The translations under genes were made by a program, and so were the position numbers. Shown here one piece after another: positions 11,911-22,002 of a stretch of 64,000 nt of DNA. The stretch is from Pseudomonas sp. GD04091. Its GTDB lineage: Bacteria; Pseudomonadota; Gammaproteobacteria; Pseudomonadales; Pseudomonadaceae. A model generated the notes under the pieces. The model was not told the DNA's origin, made no database searches, and was given only the letters and a program-made list of their open reading frames with translations. Each line of letters starts with the position of its first letter. Within the stretch, counting starts at the first letter, position 1. The stretch is taken from assembly GCF_029836165.1 (NCBI RefSeq), contig NZ_JAOEBG010000010.1, positions 62,001 through 126,000 of the forward strand. The letters are read 5' to 3'.

Positions 11911-13728
11911 ATGATCGCTTGCCTGCGGCTGTTCACAGCCTTCTGCCTCGCTGCCCTGCTGGCGGCCTGCGCCAGCTCGCCCTCATCCAGCCTGGGCGAA
12001 CTGCCACGCACCCCGGATGCCAGCATCGAGCAACTGCTGGAGAAAGCAGCGTCCAGCAAGTCCGCGGAAGATGCCGCACTGCTGCGCCTGAGCGCCGCGG
12101 ACCTGGCATTCAAACAGAAGGACTTCCCGCGCTCGGCCCGCATTCTCGAACAAGTCCCACTGGACTCGCTCAAGCCCGCCCAGCAAGTGTTCGCCTCCAC
12201 GCTGGCCGCCGAGCTGGCCATGAGCCGCAACCAGCCCAAGGCCGCACTGACCGCCCTTGCCCATCCGAGCCTGCAACGCGTCGGCGAGCTACCGGAAGAA
12301 CAGCAGGCGCGCACCTACAGCGTGCACGCCGCAGCCCTTGAAGCCGACGGCCAGACCCTGGCCGCCGCTGAGCAGCGCGTGCTGCTTGCCCCGCTGCTCA
12401 GCGGCCAGGCCGGCGCCGCCAACAACGACGCCATCTGGGCGCTGGTCGCCTCGCTGCCTGCCGAGCAACTCCAGCAACCCGCCAGCAACGAAACCCTGGC
12501 CGGCTGGACCAGCCTGGCCCTCACGGTCAAGAGCGCCGGTACCCTGGAGCAGCAACAGTCCGCCATCGATACCTGGCGCAACCAGCATCCGGACCATCCG
12601 GCCGCCAAGCAGCTGCCCCAGGCCCTGGTGAAGCTCAAGGAGCTGGCCAGCCAGCCGCTGACCAAGATTGCCCTGCTGCTGCCCCAGGAGGGGCCGCTGG
12701 CCGGCGTTGCCCGCGCCCTGCGCGATGGCTTCATGGCCGCGCACTTCCAGGCACAGCAAGGTGGCCAACCAGCCCCGGCCATACAGGTCTTCGACAGTTC
12801 GCGCATCACCTCGCTCGATGACTTCTACCGCCAGGCCCAGGCAGCAGGCGTGCAACTGGTGGTCGGCCCGCTGGAGAAACCACTGGTCAAGAAGCTTGCC
12901 GCCTATCCACAACTGCCCATCACCACCCTGGCGCTGAACTACGCGGAGGCAGGTCAGAAGGCTCCGGCGCAACTGTTCCAGTTCGGCCTGGCCGCCGAGG
13001 ACGAAGCCCGCGAAGTGGCGCGCCGCGCCCGCGCCGACGGCATGGTCCGTGCCGTGGCCCTGGTGCCGAGCGGCGAATGGGGCGACCGCGTGCTGGCCGC
13101 CTTCCGCCAGGACTGGGAAGGCAACGGTGGCACCCTGATCACCGCCCAGCGCATCGCCCAGCCCGTCGCCCTCGCCCAGCAGATCGCCGACCTGTTCCAG
13201 CTGCGCCAGAGCGAAGGCCGGGCCAAGAGCCTGCAGAGCACCGTCGGCGGCAACATCGCCGCGCAGCCTTCGCGTCGCCAGGACATCGACTTCATCTTCC
13301 TCGCCTCGACCCCACAGCAGGCGCAGCAGATCAAGCCGACCCTGAACTTCCAGTACGCCGGCGACGTGCCGGTCTACGCCACCTCCAACCTGTACAGCGC
13401 CAGCGGTGACGTGAACCAGTACAACGACATGAACGGCATTCGCTTCTGCGAAACGCCGTGGCTGCTCGACAGCACCAACAGCCTGCGCCAGCAGGTCGTG
13501 CAGCAGTGGCCACAGGCCGCCGGCAGCCTCGGCCGCCTGTATGCCATGGGGGTTGACGCCTACAGCCTGGCGCCGCGCCTGGGGCAACTCAAGGCGCTCC
13601 CGGACAACCGCGTGGAAGGCCTGTCCGGCAGCCTGAGCATGAACGCCAACCAGCGCGTGGAGCGTCAACTGCCATGGGCCGAGTTCGCCGGCGGCCAGGT
13701 CAAGCGCCTGCCGGATACCCCGCGCTGA
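11911..13728 (+). CDS. lpoA: LpoA, outer-membrane lipoprotein activator of PBP1a
   Basis: LpoA (LppC family) reaches from the outer membrane through the periplasm to stimulate a class A penicillin-binding protein. The 605-residue precursor has a lipoprotein signal with lipobox LAAC and Cys20. A helical TPR-like N domain (about 30-250) is followed by a periplasmic-binding-protein-like C domain (about 255-590), visible from KIALLLPQEGPLAGVARALRDG onward. It starts 180 bases from the divergent rsmI. The neighbours yraN, gmhA and the BON lipoprotein follow as in other gammaproteobacteria. Its exact PBP partner in Pseudomonas is inferred from E. coli. Confidence 0.9.
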   Translation: MIACLRLFTAFCLAALLAACASSPSSSLGELPRTPDASIEQLLEKAASSKSAEDAALLRLSAADLAFKQKDFPRSARILEQVPLDSLKPAQQVFASTLAAELAMSRNQPKAALTALAHPSLQRVGELPEEQQARTYSVHAAALEADGQTLAAAEQRVLLAPLLSGQAGAANNDAIWALVASLPAEQLQQPASNETLAGWTSLALTVKSAGTLEQQQSAIDTWRNQHPDHPAAKQLPQALVKLKELASQPLTKIALLLPQEGPLAGVARALRDGFMAAHFQAQQGGQPAPAIQVFDSSRITSLDDFYRQAQAAGVQLVVGPLEKPLVKKLAAYPQLPITTLALNYAEAGQKAPAQLFQFGLAAEDEAREVARRARADGMVRAVALVPSGEWGDRVLAAFRQDWEGNGGTLITAQRIAQPVALAQQIADLFQLRQSEGRAKSLQSTVGGNIAAQPSRRQDIDFIFLASTPQQAQQIKPTLNFQYAGDVPVYATSNLYSASGDVNQYNDMNGIRFCETPWLLDSTNSLRQQVVQQWPQAAGSLGRLYAMGVDAYSLAPRLGQLKALPDNRVEGLSGSLSMNANQRVERQLPWAEFAGGQVKRLPDTPR

Positions 13729-14099
13729 TGCCCGACGCATCGCCCAGCCGCGCCGGCCAGGCAGCAGAAGACCATGCCCTTGAATACCTCGAAGGGCATG
13801 GCCTGCAGCTGTTGACGCGCAACTGGCGATGCAAGGGCGGCGAGCTTGATCTGGTCATGCTCGATGCCGATACAGTAGTATTCGTCGAAGTCCGCTATCG
13901 GTTGCACGCGGGCTTCGGTGGCGCGCTTGGCAGTATCGACGAGCGCAAGCAGAAGCGACTGACGCTTGCCGCCAACCTTTTCCTGCAGAGCGAATCCCGC
14001 TGGGCCACCCAACCCTGCCGCTTCGACGTAGTCGCCCTGCAGGGCCAGGGGCACGCGGGGCAACCGCTTCAATGGCTGAAAAACGCCTTCGAATGCTGA
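13728..14099 (+). CDS. yraN: YraN family (UPF0102) nuclease-fold protein
   Basis: This 123-residue protein has the restriction-endonuclease-like pattern of UPF0102: AEDHALEYLEGHG, then GGELDLVMLD and VFVEVRYR, where the E-(D)-ExR spacing resembles the PD-(D/E)xK catalytic core. The molecular function is not established. The start at 13728 overlaps the lpoA stop (TGATG), which argues for translational coupling with lpoA. An in-frame upstream Met at 13674 lies inside lpoA and is disregarded. Confidence 0.9.
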   Translation: MPDASPSRAGQAAEDHALEYLEGHGLQLLTRNWRCKGGELDLVMLDADTVVFVEVRYRLHAGFGGALGSIDERKQKRLTLAANLFLQSESRWATQPCRFDVVALQGQGHAGQPLQWLKNAFEC

Positions 14100-15355
<1,256 letters not shown>

Positions 15356-15412
15356 ACAACCTCGACGGGTACCCCGGTGCCCGTTCTCCACCCCTGATCC
15401 AGGAAGTACCCC

Positions 15413-15631
15413 ATGAAGAAGCTCCTGCTGCCTGCCCTGCTGTTCGGCGCCCTTGCCACCCTGGCCGGCTGCTCCACCCCGAGCGTGATCATTCTCAACG
15501 ATGGCCGCGAACTGCAGACCACCGACACGCCGCACTACGACCGCGACTCCGGCTTCTACGAGTTCAAGCAACTGGACGGCAAGCCGACCCGCATCAACAA
15601 GGACCAGGTGCAAAGCATCAAGGACCTGTGA
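15413..15631 (+). CDS. YgdI/YgdR-family small lipoprotein
   Basis: A 72-residue precursor with a strong lipoprotein signal (lipobox LAGC, Cys20), leaving a mature domain of about 52 residues: SVIILNDGRELQTTDTPHY...FKQLDGKPTRINKDQVQSI. This is the small SH3-like fold of the YgdI/YgdR (DUF903) lipoproteins, whose function is unknown. It follows the BON gene by 57 bases and ends just before a strong bidirectional terminator, so it probably closes the lpoA transcription unit. Confidence 0.88.
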   Translation: MKKLLLPALLFGALATLAGCSTPSVIILNDGRELQTTDTPHYDRDSGFYEFKQLDGKPTRINKDQVQSIKDL

Positions 15632-15641
15632 TCCAACTGCG

Positions 15642-15683
15642 GTAACGAAAAAGGCGATCCATGCGGATCGCCTTTTTCGTTAC
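15642..15683. terminator. Bidirectional terminator between the small lipoprotein gene and sspB
   Basis: A perfect 19-bp inverted repeat (15642-15660 and 15665-15683) with a four-base loop, A-rich on one side and T-rich on the other, so it can terminate from both directions. The distal arm contains the sspB stop codon (15680-15682). Confidence 0.9.
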
Positions 15684-16105
15684 TTGACCACCTTGAGGCT
15701 GGGCCGACCGCTGGGGCGCGGCGGCTGGCCACCACCCTCGGGCGGACCCTCGTCATCCGGTTCGAGGCTGTCGTCCTCGAGTTCATCCTCGAGCGGCGGC
15801 TCGAGCTCGAAGACCATGCCCTGGCCATTCTCCCGAGCGTAAATACCCAGGATGGCGCCGACCGGCACGTACAACGAGTGCGCGACACCACCAAAGCGGC
15901 CCTCGAAGCTCACCGCCTCGTTGTCCATGTGCAGATTGCGCACGGCGCTGGGCGAGATATTGAGAACGATCTGGCCATCACTGGCGAAACCTTGAGGCAC
16001 CTGGACCGCCGGATACTCGGCATTGACCAGCATGTGGGGGGTGCAATCGTTGTCGACGATCCACTCGTACAGCGCGCGAACCAGATAGGGGCGACTGGAG
16101 TTCAT
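15680..16105 (-). CDS. sspB: SspB, ClpXP adaptor
   Basis: SspB delivers ssrA-tagged peptides to ClpXP. The 141-residue protein starts MNSSRPYLVRALYEWIVDN and contains PSAVRNLHMDNEAVSFEGRFGG of the substrate-binding domain. It then has a long acidic, Pro/Gly-rich flexible tail (from about residue 105) ending in SLKVVK, the ClpX-binding XB motif. The ATG at 16105 is used; the codon before it is TTG. It lies 12 bases after sspA, so the two form one operon. Confidence 0.94.
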   Translation of the reverse strand: MNSSRPYLVRALYEWIVDNDCTPHMLVNAEYPAVQVPQGFASDGQIVLNISPSAVRNLHMDNEAVSFEGRFGGVAHSLYVPVGAILGIYARENGQGMVFELEPPLEDELEDDSLEPDDEGPPEGGGQPPRPSGRPSLKVVK

Positions 16106-16117
16106 CAACGGCTCCTT

Positions 16118-16741
16118 TTAAACCTTGCGCATTTCACGTTCAGTAGCGGACAGGCTCGCCTGGAAGGGCTCGCGGGCGAACTGTCGCTCCATGTATTCCA
16201 GCAGCGGCTTGGCCTGCCGCGGCAATTCGATACCCATCACCGGCAATCGCCAGAGGATAGGCAGTAGACAGCAATCGACCAGGCTTTGCTCCTCACTCAT
16301 GAAGCAAGGCATTTCGCCGAACAACGGCGCCACTCCAGTCAGGCTCTCACGCAACTCCTTGCGTGCCTGGGCCCGCGCCGCATCGCTGTTGCGCGCATCG
16401 AGCACGGTGTCAGCCAGGCTGCACCAGTCGCGCTGGATACGGTGTATCAGCAGGCGGCTGTTGCCACGCGCCACCGGGTACACCGGCATCAGCGCGGGAT
16501 GCGGGTAACGCTCCTCGAGGTACTCCATGACCACGGTCGATTCGTACAGCGCCAGGTCGCGGTCCACCAAGGTCGGCAGGCTGCCGTAAGGGTTCACTTC
16601 AACCAGCTTGGGCGGCAGGCGATCAGCGACAACATCGATGATCTGCACGGCGACGCCTTTCTCGGCGAGCACCAGGCGAACCCGATGGGAGTAATGATCA
16701 GCGGGGTCGGAATAGCAGGCTAACCTGTTGGTCGCGCCCAT
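16118..16741 (-). CDS. sspA: SspA, stringent starvation protein A (GST fold)
   Basis: SspA is an RNA-polymerase-associated protein involved in starvation and acid-stress responses. The 207-residue protein has a GST-like N domain ([21 protein letters not shown], then [19 protein letters not shown]) and an all-helical C domain ([20 protein letters not shown]). It lacks evidence for a catalytic GST role, as in the family. It is located just downstream of petABC, separated by a strong hairpin, and precedes sspB. Confidence 0.95.
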   Translation of the reverse strand: MGATNRLACYSDPADHYSHRVRLVLAEKGVAVQIIDVVADRLPPKLVEVNPYGSLPTLVDRDLALYESTVVMEYLEERYPHPALMPVYPVARGNSRLLIHRIQRDWCSLADTVLDARNSDAARAQARKELRESLTGVAPLFGEMPCFMSEEQSLVDCCLLPILWRLPVMGIELPRQAKPLLEYMERQFAREPFQASLSATEREMRKV

Positions 16742-16784
16742 GTAGCGCCTCCTCGCACGGGATGCTTGTAAAACTGTAAATGAA

Positions 16785-16834
16785 AACGCGCCCGGGGTGA
16801 CCCAGCATTATTGCTGGGTCACCCCGGGCGCGTT
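16785..16834 (-). terminator. petABC terminator
   Basis: A perfect 23-bp inverted repeat (16785-16807 and 16812-16834) with loop TTAT, lying 24 bases beyond the petC stop and upstream of sspA. On the minus strand it is followed by TTTTCATTTAC, a short U-run, so it most likely ends the bc1 transcript. Confidence 0.8.
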
Positions 16835-16858
16835 CAACTACCAGAAACTACTGCGTGA

Positions 16859-17638
16859 TCAGTGCACGTCCTTCCAGTATTCGCGCTTGAGCAAATAGGC
16901 GAAAACGAAGAAGAAAGCCAGGTACAGCAACACATAGGTACCGATGCGCTGACTTTCCAGTTTGACCGGGTTGGCCGAATAGGCCAGGAAGGTCACCAGG
17001 TTCTTGACCTTCTCGTCGAACTGCTCGGCCGTCAGGGTACCGGATTTCTCCTCCACGGTCAGCTGGTCGCACGCTTCATGGGTCAGCGGGCTACCGGTCA
17101 GCGGGTCGAACTGCTTCTTGCCATCGACCACGGTCTGCACCTGCTTGCAGCCGATCACCTGGTTGCCCTGCAGGCCAACCAGCACGTTGGGCATGCCGAC
17201 GTTGGGGAAAACCTTGTTGTTCACCCCGTAAGGCCGCGTCTTGTCCTCGTAGAAGCTGCGCAGGTAGGTGTACAGCCAGTCGTTGCCACGCACCCGGGCG
17301 ACCAGGGTCAGGTCGGGCGGCGCCGCGCCGAACCAGGTCTTGGCATCGTTCGGCTGCATGCCGATCTTCATGTGGTCGCCAATCTTGGCGCCCGTGAACA
17401 CCAGGTTCTCGAGCATCAGCTCGTGAGGAATGCCCAGATCATCGGCCACCCGCTCATAGCGTTGGAACTTGGCACTGTGGCACCCCATGCAATAGTTGGC
17501 GAAGGTGCGCGCGCCATCCTGCATGGCGGCCTTGTCGGCCAGGTCGATATCGACCTTGTCCAGCTCCAGGCCATGTTCGGCGGCGAACGACAGGCTAGGC
17601 ATCAGTGCCAGCAAGCATACTGCAATCAACTTTTTCAT
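16859..17638 (-). CDS. petC: Cytochrome c1 of the bc1 complex
   Basis: Haem subunit of ubiquinol:cytochrome c oxidoreductase in the inner membrane. The 259-residue precursor has a Sec signal (MKKLIAVCLLALMPSLSFA), the haem c motif CMGCH at residues 50-54, the axial Met in NVGMPNV, and one C-terminal membrane anchor (about 230-250) ending in KREYWKDVH. The ATG at 17638 overlaps the petB stop by one base; an ORF extension upstream lies inside petB. Last gene of petABC. Confidence 0.96.
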   Translation of the reverse strand: MKKLIAVCLLALMPSLSFAAEHGLELDKVDIDLADKAAMQDGARTFANYCMGCHSAKFQRYERVADDLGIPHELMLENLVFTGAKIGDHMKIGMQPNDAKTWFGAAPPDLTLVARVRGNDWLYTYLRSFYEDKTRPYGVNNKVFPNVGMPNVLVGLQGNQVIGCKQVQTVVDGKKQFDPLTGSPLTHEACDQLTVEEKSGTLTAEQFDEKVKNLVTFLAYSANPVKLESQRIGTYVLLYLAFFFVFAYLLKREYWKDVH

Positions 17639-18849
17639 CAGCCAGTCACCCTTTCCGGAACCGGTTTGGTCTTCTCGAGCCTTGTGTAGAACGGCATCAG
17701 CAGGAAGTAGGCGAAGTACAACACCGTGCACACCTGCGACAGCAAGGTACGCCCCGGGGTTGGCGCCAGTACGCCCAGCACGCCAAGGATGACGAAGGAC
17801 ACGCAGAACACCAGCAACCAGATCTTGCTCAGCCAGCCCTTGTAGCGCATGGAGCGCACAGGGCTGCGATCGAGCCAGGGCAACACGAACAGCACGGCGA
17901 TCGCCGCGCCCATGGCGATGACCCCGAACAGCTTGTCAGGCACCGCGCGCAGGATCGCGTAGAACGGCGTGAAGTACCACACCGGCGCGATGTGCTCAGG
18001 CGTCTTGAAGGCGTTGGCCTGCTCGAAGTTCGGTTTCTCCAGGAAGTAGCCACCCATTTCCGGGAAGAAGAACACCACGGCACAGAACACGAAGAGGAAA
18101 ACCACCACGCCGACAATGTCCTTGACGGTGTAGTACGGGTGGAATGGGATGCCATCCAGCGGGATGCCGTTCTCGTCCTTTTTCTTCTTGATGTCCACAC
18201 CATCGGGGTTGTTCGACCCGACTTCGTGCAGCGCCAGGATGTGCAGCACCACCAGGCCGAGGATCACGATCGGCAGGGCCACCACATGCAACGCGAAGAA
18301 GCGGTTCAAGGTGATACCCGAAATCAGGTAGTCGCCACGGATCCACTGGGTCAGGTCATCACCGATGACCGGGATCGCACCGAACAGCGAGATGATCACC
18401 TGGGCACCCCAGTAGGACATCTGGCCCCACGGCAGCAGATAGCCCATGAAGGCCTCGGCCATCAGCGCCAGGTAGATCAGCATGCCGAACAGCCAGACCA
18501 GTTCACGTGGCTTCTGGTAGGAGCCGTAGAGCAGCCCGCGGAACATGTGCAGGTAGACGACGATGAAGAACGCCGAGGCGCCAGTGGAATGCAGGTAGCG
18601 CAGGATCCAGCCGTACTCGACGTCGCGCATGATGTACTCGACCGAAGCGAATGCCTCTTCCGCCGAGGGGGTGAAACTCATGGTCAACCACACGCCGGTG
18701 ACGATCTGGTTGACCAGCACCAGCAATGCCAGGGAGCCGAAGAAGTACAGGAAGTTAAAGTTCTTGGGCGCGTAATACTTGCTCAGATGGTCTTCCCACA
18801 TCTTCGTGGCGGGGAAGCGCGCATCGATCCACTCCATGAACTTGCTCAT
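17638..18849 (-). CDS. petB: Cytochrome b of the bc1 complex
   Basis: Quinone-binding, dihaem subunit of the bc1 complex. The 403-residue product has about eight membrane helices, starting MSKFMEWIDARFPATKMWEDHLSKYYAP. The Qo-site region is recognisable (WGAQVIISLFGAIP, then the FTPFYAILRAVP segment in place of the PEWY loop area). An AGGAG ribosome-binding site lies eight bases ahead of the ATG at 18849; the preceding codon is also ATG (18852). It overlaps the petA stop and the petC start, so the three are tightly coupled. Confidence 0.95.
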   Translation of the reverse strand: MSKFMEWIDARFPATKMWEDHLSKYYAPKNFNFLYFFGSLALLVLVNQIVTGVWLTMSFTPSAEEAFASVEYIMRDVEYGWILRYLHSTGASAFFIVVYLHMFRGLLYGSYQKPRELVWLFGMLIYLALMAEAFMGYLLPWGQMSYWGAQVIISLFGAIPVIGDDLTQWIRGDYLISGITLNRFFALHVVALPIVILGLVVLHILALHEVGSNNPDGVDIKKKKDENGIPLDGIPFHPYYTVKDIVGVVVFLFVFCAVVFFFPEMGGYFLEKPNFEQANAFKTPEHIAPVWYFTPFYAILRAVPDKLFGVIAMGAAIAVLFVLPWLDRSPVRSMRYKGWLSKIWLLVFCVSFVILGVLGVLAPTPGRTLLSQVCTVLYFAYFLLMPFYTRLEKTKPVPERVTG

Positions 18850-19442
18850 CATGCGTTCTCCTGATCGACGCCGATGACGATGATTTCGTCCGACTCGTAC
18901 GAGTGCGGTGGCACTGGCAGGTTGAGAGGCGCCGGCTGGGATTTGTAGACACGGCCAGCCAGGTCGTAGTGGGAGCCGTGGCAAGGGCAGAAGTAGCCGC
19001 CCACCCATTTCGGCCCAAGGTCGGCCGGCGCCACTTCAGGACGGAACGTCGGCGAGCAGCCCAGGTGCGTGCACAGGCCGACCAGAATGAGAATCTCGGG
19101 TTTGATCGAGCGAACCTCGGGGTCGACATAGGTCGGCTGCACCGACGCCTTGGATTGCGGGTCGGACAAGTCACCTTCGATCTTTTTCAGATTGGCGAGG
19201 ATTTCGTCCGTTCGCCGCACGATGAATACCGGCTGGCCGCGCCACTCGGCCACCATCTGTTGCCCGGGCTCGACCTTGGCAATGTTGACCTTCACCGGTG
19301 CCCCTGCGGCTTTCGCCTTGGCACTGGGAAACCATGACCCCACGAACGGTACCGCAGCCCCCACTGCTCCCGCTGCCCCGACCACGGATGTCGCGGCTAC
19401 GAGGAAGCGGCGCCGGCCTGCGTTGACGCCGTCATTGCTCAT
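18849..19442 (-). CDS. petA: Rieske iron-sulfur protein of the bc1 complex
   Basis: This 197-residue protein carries the 2Fe-2S centre that takes electrons from ubiquinol. The N terminus is a Tat-type signal anchor (RRRFLVAATS near residues 10-19). The cluster motifs are CTHLGC (124-129) and CPCHGSH (152-158). By family rules the ligands are Cys124, His126, Cys152 and His155, with a Cys129-Cys154 disulfide; all are present. It is the first gene of the petABC operon. Confidence 0.97.
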   Translation of the reverse strand: MSNDGVNAGRRRFLVAATSVVGAAGAVGAAVPFVGSWFPSAKAKAAGAPVKVNIAKVEPGQQMVAEWRGQPVFIVRRTDEILANLKKIEGDLSDPQSKASVQPTYVDPEVRSIKPEILILVGLCTHLGCSPTFRPEVAPADLGPKWVGGYFCPCHGSHYDLAGRVYKSQPAPLNLPVPPHSYESDEIIVIGVDQENA

Positions 19443-19524
19443 TCAGTCCTCTCCCATCAGCTTGCTTGGCCTGTTTGAACAGGCATCTACTTAGGTATGT
19501 CTGTGGCACCAAAATTTGGTCGTC

Positions 19525-19554
19525 ATGGTAAGAAACAAATCCACACACTGACAA
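19525..19554 (-). promoter_or_regulatory. Candidate petA promoter
   Basis: Minus strand: TTGTCA (19549-19554) and TACCAT (19525-19530) with an 18-base spacer, about 80 bases ahead of petA. The -10 match is only moderate. Confidence 0.4.
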
Positions 19555-19652
19555 GGTGATTACCCGCTCGTCGGGCCACAACCCTCGCTTTGCTTGATCT
19601 GTGTCTATGCGACAAACGGCCACGGACTGACAGAGAGGTTAGTTCAAGACAT

Positions 19653-19684
19653 AAAAAAAGCCCGGTTCCAAAAAGGAACCGGGC
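19653..19684 (-). terminator. rplM-rpsI terminator
   Basis: Minus strand: a perfect 10-bp GC-rich stem (19675-19684 with 19660-19669), a five-base loop and then seven T residues (19659-19653). It lies 23 bases after the rpsI stop. Confidence 0.92.
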
Positions 19685-19707
19685 TTCTCTCGACTGCCGA
19701 AGCGGTA

Positions 19708-20100
19708 TTAACGCTTGGAGTACTGAGGACGCTTACGCGCTTTACGCAGACCCACTTTCTTACGCTCGACTTCACGAGCGTCGCGGGTGACGTAACCAGC
19801 ACGACGCAGAGCGCCACGCAGGGTTTCGTCGTATTCCATCAGGGCGCGGGTGATGCCGTGGCGGATCGCACCGGCCTGACCGCTGACACCACCACCGGAA
19901 ACGGTGACGTAGATGTCGAACTTCTCAACGGTCTCGGTCAGTTCCAGCGGCTGGCGAACAACCATGCGAGCGGTTTCGCGGCCGAAGAACACGTCCAGGG
20001 AACGGTTGTTGATGGAGATGTTACCGGTACCAGGACGCAGGAAAACGCGAGCGGTTGCGGTCTTGCGACGGCCAGTGCCGTAGTTTTGAGTCGCCGACAT
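19708..20100 (-). CDS. rpsI: Ribosomal protein S9 (uS9)
   Basis: Small-subunit protein of 130 residues whose C-terminal tail reaches the P-site tRNA. The sequence shows [18 protein letters not shown], the [20 protein letters not shown] block and the basic tail [14 protein letters not shown] that defines uS9. It follows rplM by 14 bases and is ended by a clear intrinsic terminator. The codon choice is highly biased, as expected for a ribosomal protein. Confidence 0.98.
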   Translation of the reverse strand: MSATQNYGTGRRKTATARVFLRPGTGNISINNRSLDVFFGRETARMVVRQPLELTETVEKFDIYVTVSGGGVSGQAGAIRHGITRALMEYDETLRGALRRAGYVTRDAREVERKKVGLRKARKRPQYSKR

Positions 20101-20114
20101 AATGAACTATCCCG

Positions 20115-20543
20115 TTAGATCTTCAGTTCTTGAGGCTGCTGAGCAGTGTGAGGGTGAGCAGCACCCGCGTACACTTTCAGCTTGCGGTACATGTCGCGAC
20201 CCAGCGGGTTCTTCGGCAGCATGCCTTTGACCGCGGTTTCGATGACACGCTCAGGGGCCTTGGCGATCAACTTCTCGAAGTTGATTTCCTTGATACCGCC
20301 CGGGAAGCCGGAGTGGGAGTAGTACATCTTGTCGGAAGACTTGGCACCAGTCACACGAACCTGCTCGGCGTTGATGACGACGATGTAGTCGCCGGTGTCA
20401 ACGTGAGGGGTGTATTCTGGCTTGTGCTTGCCACGCAGGCGGCTAGCGATTTCGGTAGCCAGACGACCCAGGGTCTGACCAGCGGCGTCGACTACGAACC
20501 ACTCGCGCTTTACTGTTTCCGGTTTAGCAGTAAAAGTTTTCAT
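20115..20543 (-). CDS. rplM: Ribosomal protein L13 (uL13)
   Basis: Large-subunit assembly protein of 142 residues. Typical segments are [37 protein letters not shown], the [12 protein letters not shown] loop and the [11 protein letters not shown] signature. It is the first gene of the rplM-rpsI operon, with its promoter about 45 bases upstream. Neighbours petABC-sspAB on one side and zapE on the other match the usual pseudomonad arrangement. Confidence 0.98.
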   Translation of the reverse strand: MKTFTAKPETVKREWFVVDAAGQTLGRLATEIASRLRGKHKPEYTPHVDTGDYIVVINAEQVRVTGAKSSDKMYYSHSGFPGGIKEINFEKLIAKAPERVIETAVKGMLPKNPLGRDMYRKLKVYAGAAHPHTAQQPQELKI

Positions 20544-20586
20544 TCTCTAAAGCCTCAGAGGCCGCCCAGCGAAAAATAGACGGCGA

Positions 20587-20615
20587 ATCTTACTGGATAG
20601 TGCACGGCTTGCCAA
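20587..20615 (-). promoter_or_regulatory. rplM-rpsI promoter
   Basis: Minus strand: TTGGCA (20610-20615), a 17-base spacer and TAAGAT (20587-20592), a good sigma70-type match. The predicted start is near 20580, about 37 bases ahead of the rplM ATG. Confidence 0.7.
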
Positions 20616-20800
20616 GGGCAAGCGCGCAGCCGAACGCTGACGCTTTTGGGGGCTCGGGTCGGGCACGCCAATGTTCGACAAGGGTTCCCCTTTGTGGTGG
20701 TGCATCACTTCCGCCACACGGAGAGGTGCCGAATTATCCAGATTGCAGGAAAAATTTCAACCTGCTTTTATGGACCTCTTTGCCACGGAGCGTCTTCCCG

Positions 20801-21841
20801 ATGGAATACCGCAAGCTCGGTCGTACCGACCTCCACGTCAGCGCCCTGTGCCTGGGCACCATGACCTGGGGCGAGCAGAACACCCAGGACCAGGCCTTCG
20901 CCCAGATCGCCCTGGCCAAGGCCAGCGGCATCAACTTCATCGACACCGCTGAGATGTACCCGGTGCCGCCACGCCCGGAAACCTACGCCGCCACCGAGCG
21001 CATCATCGGCAACTGGTTCGCCGCCAACGGCGACCGTGATGACTGGATCCTCGCCAGCAAGGTCGCCGGACCCGGCAACGGCATCAGCCACATCCGCGAC
21101 GGCCAGCTCAAGCACAATCGCCAGCACATCGTCGCGGCGCTCGACGAAAGCCTGAAACGCCTGCAGACCGATCGCATCGACCTGTACCAGCTGCACTGGC
21201 CCGAACGCAGCACCAATTTCTTCGGCAAGCTCGGTTACCAGCATCTGCCGCAGGATCTCTTCACGCCATTGGAGGAAACCCTGGAGGTGCTCGACGAGCA
21301 GGTGCGCGCCGGCAAGATCCGTCATGTCGGCCTGTCCAACGAAACGCCGTGGGGCACCCTGAAGTTCCTGCACCTGGCCGAAATCCGCGGATGGCCCCGG
21401 GCGGTATCGATCCAGAACCCCTACAACCTGCTCAACCGCAGCTTCGAGGTGGGCCTGGCAGAGGTGGCCATTCGCGAACAGTGCGGCCTGTTGGCCTACT
21501 CGCCACTGGCCTTCGGCATGCTGTCAGGCAAATACGAGAACGGCGCCCGCCCGGCCAATGCCCGCCTGAGCCTGTTCAGCCGCTTCGCGCGCTATTCCAA
21601 CCCGCAAACCGTGGCGGCCTGCAGCCGCTACGTGCAGTTGGCCCGCGAGCATGGACTGGACCCGGCGCAGATGGCCCTGGCGTTCGTCACCCGCCAGCCG
21701 TTCGTGACCAGCAATATTCTCGGCGCGACCACGGTGGAGCAATTGCAGAGCAACATCGACAGCCAGGCGCTGACGCTGAGCGACGAATTGCTGGCGGCGA
21801 TCGAGGCGGTGCATCAGGAGCAGCCGAACCCGGCGCCTTGA
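20801..21841 (+). CDS. Aldo/keto reductase (Tas-like, NADP-dependent)
   Basis: A 346-residue TIM-barrel oxidoreductase of the AKR superfamily. The catalytic tetrad is visible: Asp48 and Tyr53 in FIDTAEMYP, Lys87 in ILASKVAG and His132 in LYQLHWPE. The family resembles E. coli Tas, whose physiological substrate is unclear. The ATG at 20801 (MEYRKLGRTDLHVSALCLGT) gives the standard N terminus; the longer ORF upstream has no ribosome-binding site and runs back toward the rplM promoter. It diverges from rplM and precedes a GlxA-type regulator, but no operon link is obvious because a REP palindrome separates them. Confidence 0.88.
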   Translation: MEYRKLGRTDLHVSALCLGTMTWGEQNTQDQAFAQIALAKASGINFIDTAEMYPVPPRPETYAATERIIGNWFAANGDRDDWILASKVAGPGNGISHIRDGQLKHNRQHIVAALDESLKRLQTDRIDLYQLHWPERSTNFFGKLGYQHLPQDLFTPLEETLEVLDEQVRAGKIRHVGLSNETPWGTLKFLHLAEIRGWPRAVSIQNPYNLLNRSFEVGLAEVAIREQCGLLAYSPLAFGMLSGKYENGARPANARLSLFSRFARYSNPQTVAACSRYVQLAREHGLDPAQMALAFVTRQPFVTSNILGATTVEQLQSNIDSQALTLSDELLAAIEAVHQEQPNPAP

Positions 21842-21848
21842 GCTGGCG

Positions 21849-21920
21849 CCCCATCGCGGGGCAAGCCCGCTCCCACGCCTCCGCGCAACAGCGTGGGGGT
21901 GGGCTTGCCCCGCGATGGGG
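21849..21920. repeat. REP palindrome 1 (CGCGGGGCAAGCCCGCTCCCA class)
   Basis: Two nearly complementary 30-base arms (21849-21878, 21891-21920) around a short loop. Located between two tandem genes. It belongs to the 'gggcttgccc' class of Pseudomonas REP elements, with relatives at 31586, 35692 and 49172. Confidence 0.85.
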
Positions 21921-22002
21921 ATCGTACTTTGGCGGGGTAGACACAATCGCCAAAAAATAAGACGATCCAGCCGGTGATTGACCACTATCCCTTATAAGAA
22001 CA

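Noticed and set aside
19471..19484. CCTGTTTGAACAGG palindrome ahead of petA, considered as a LexA box
   Set aside because: Only six bases separate the CTG and CAG halves; LexA boxes need the 16-base CTGT-N8-ACAG form. It is probably part of the leader.
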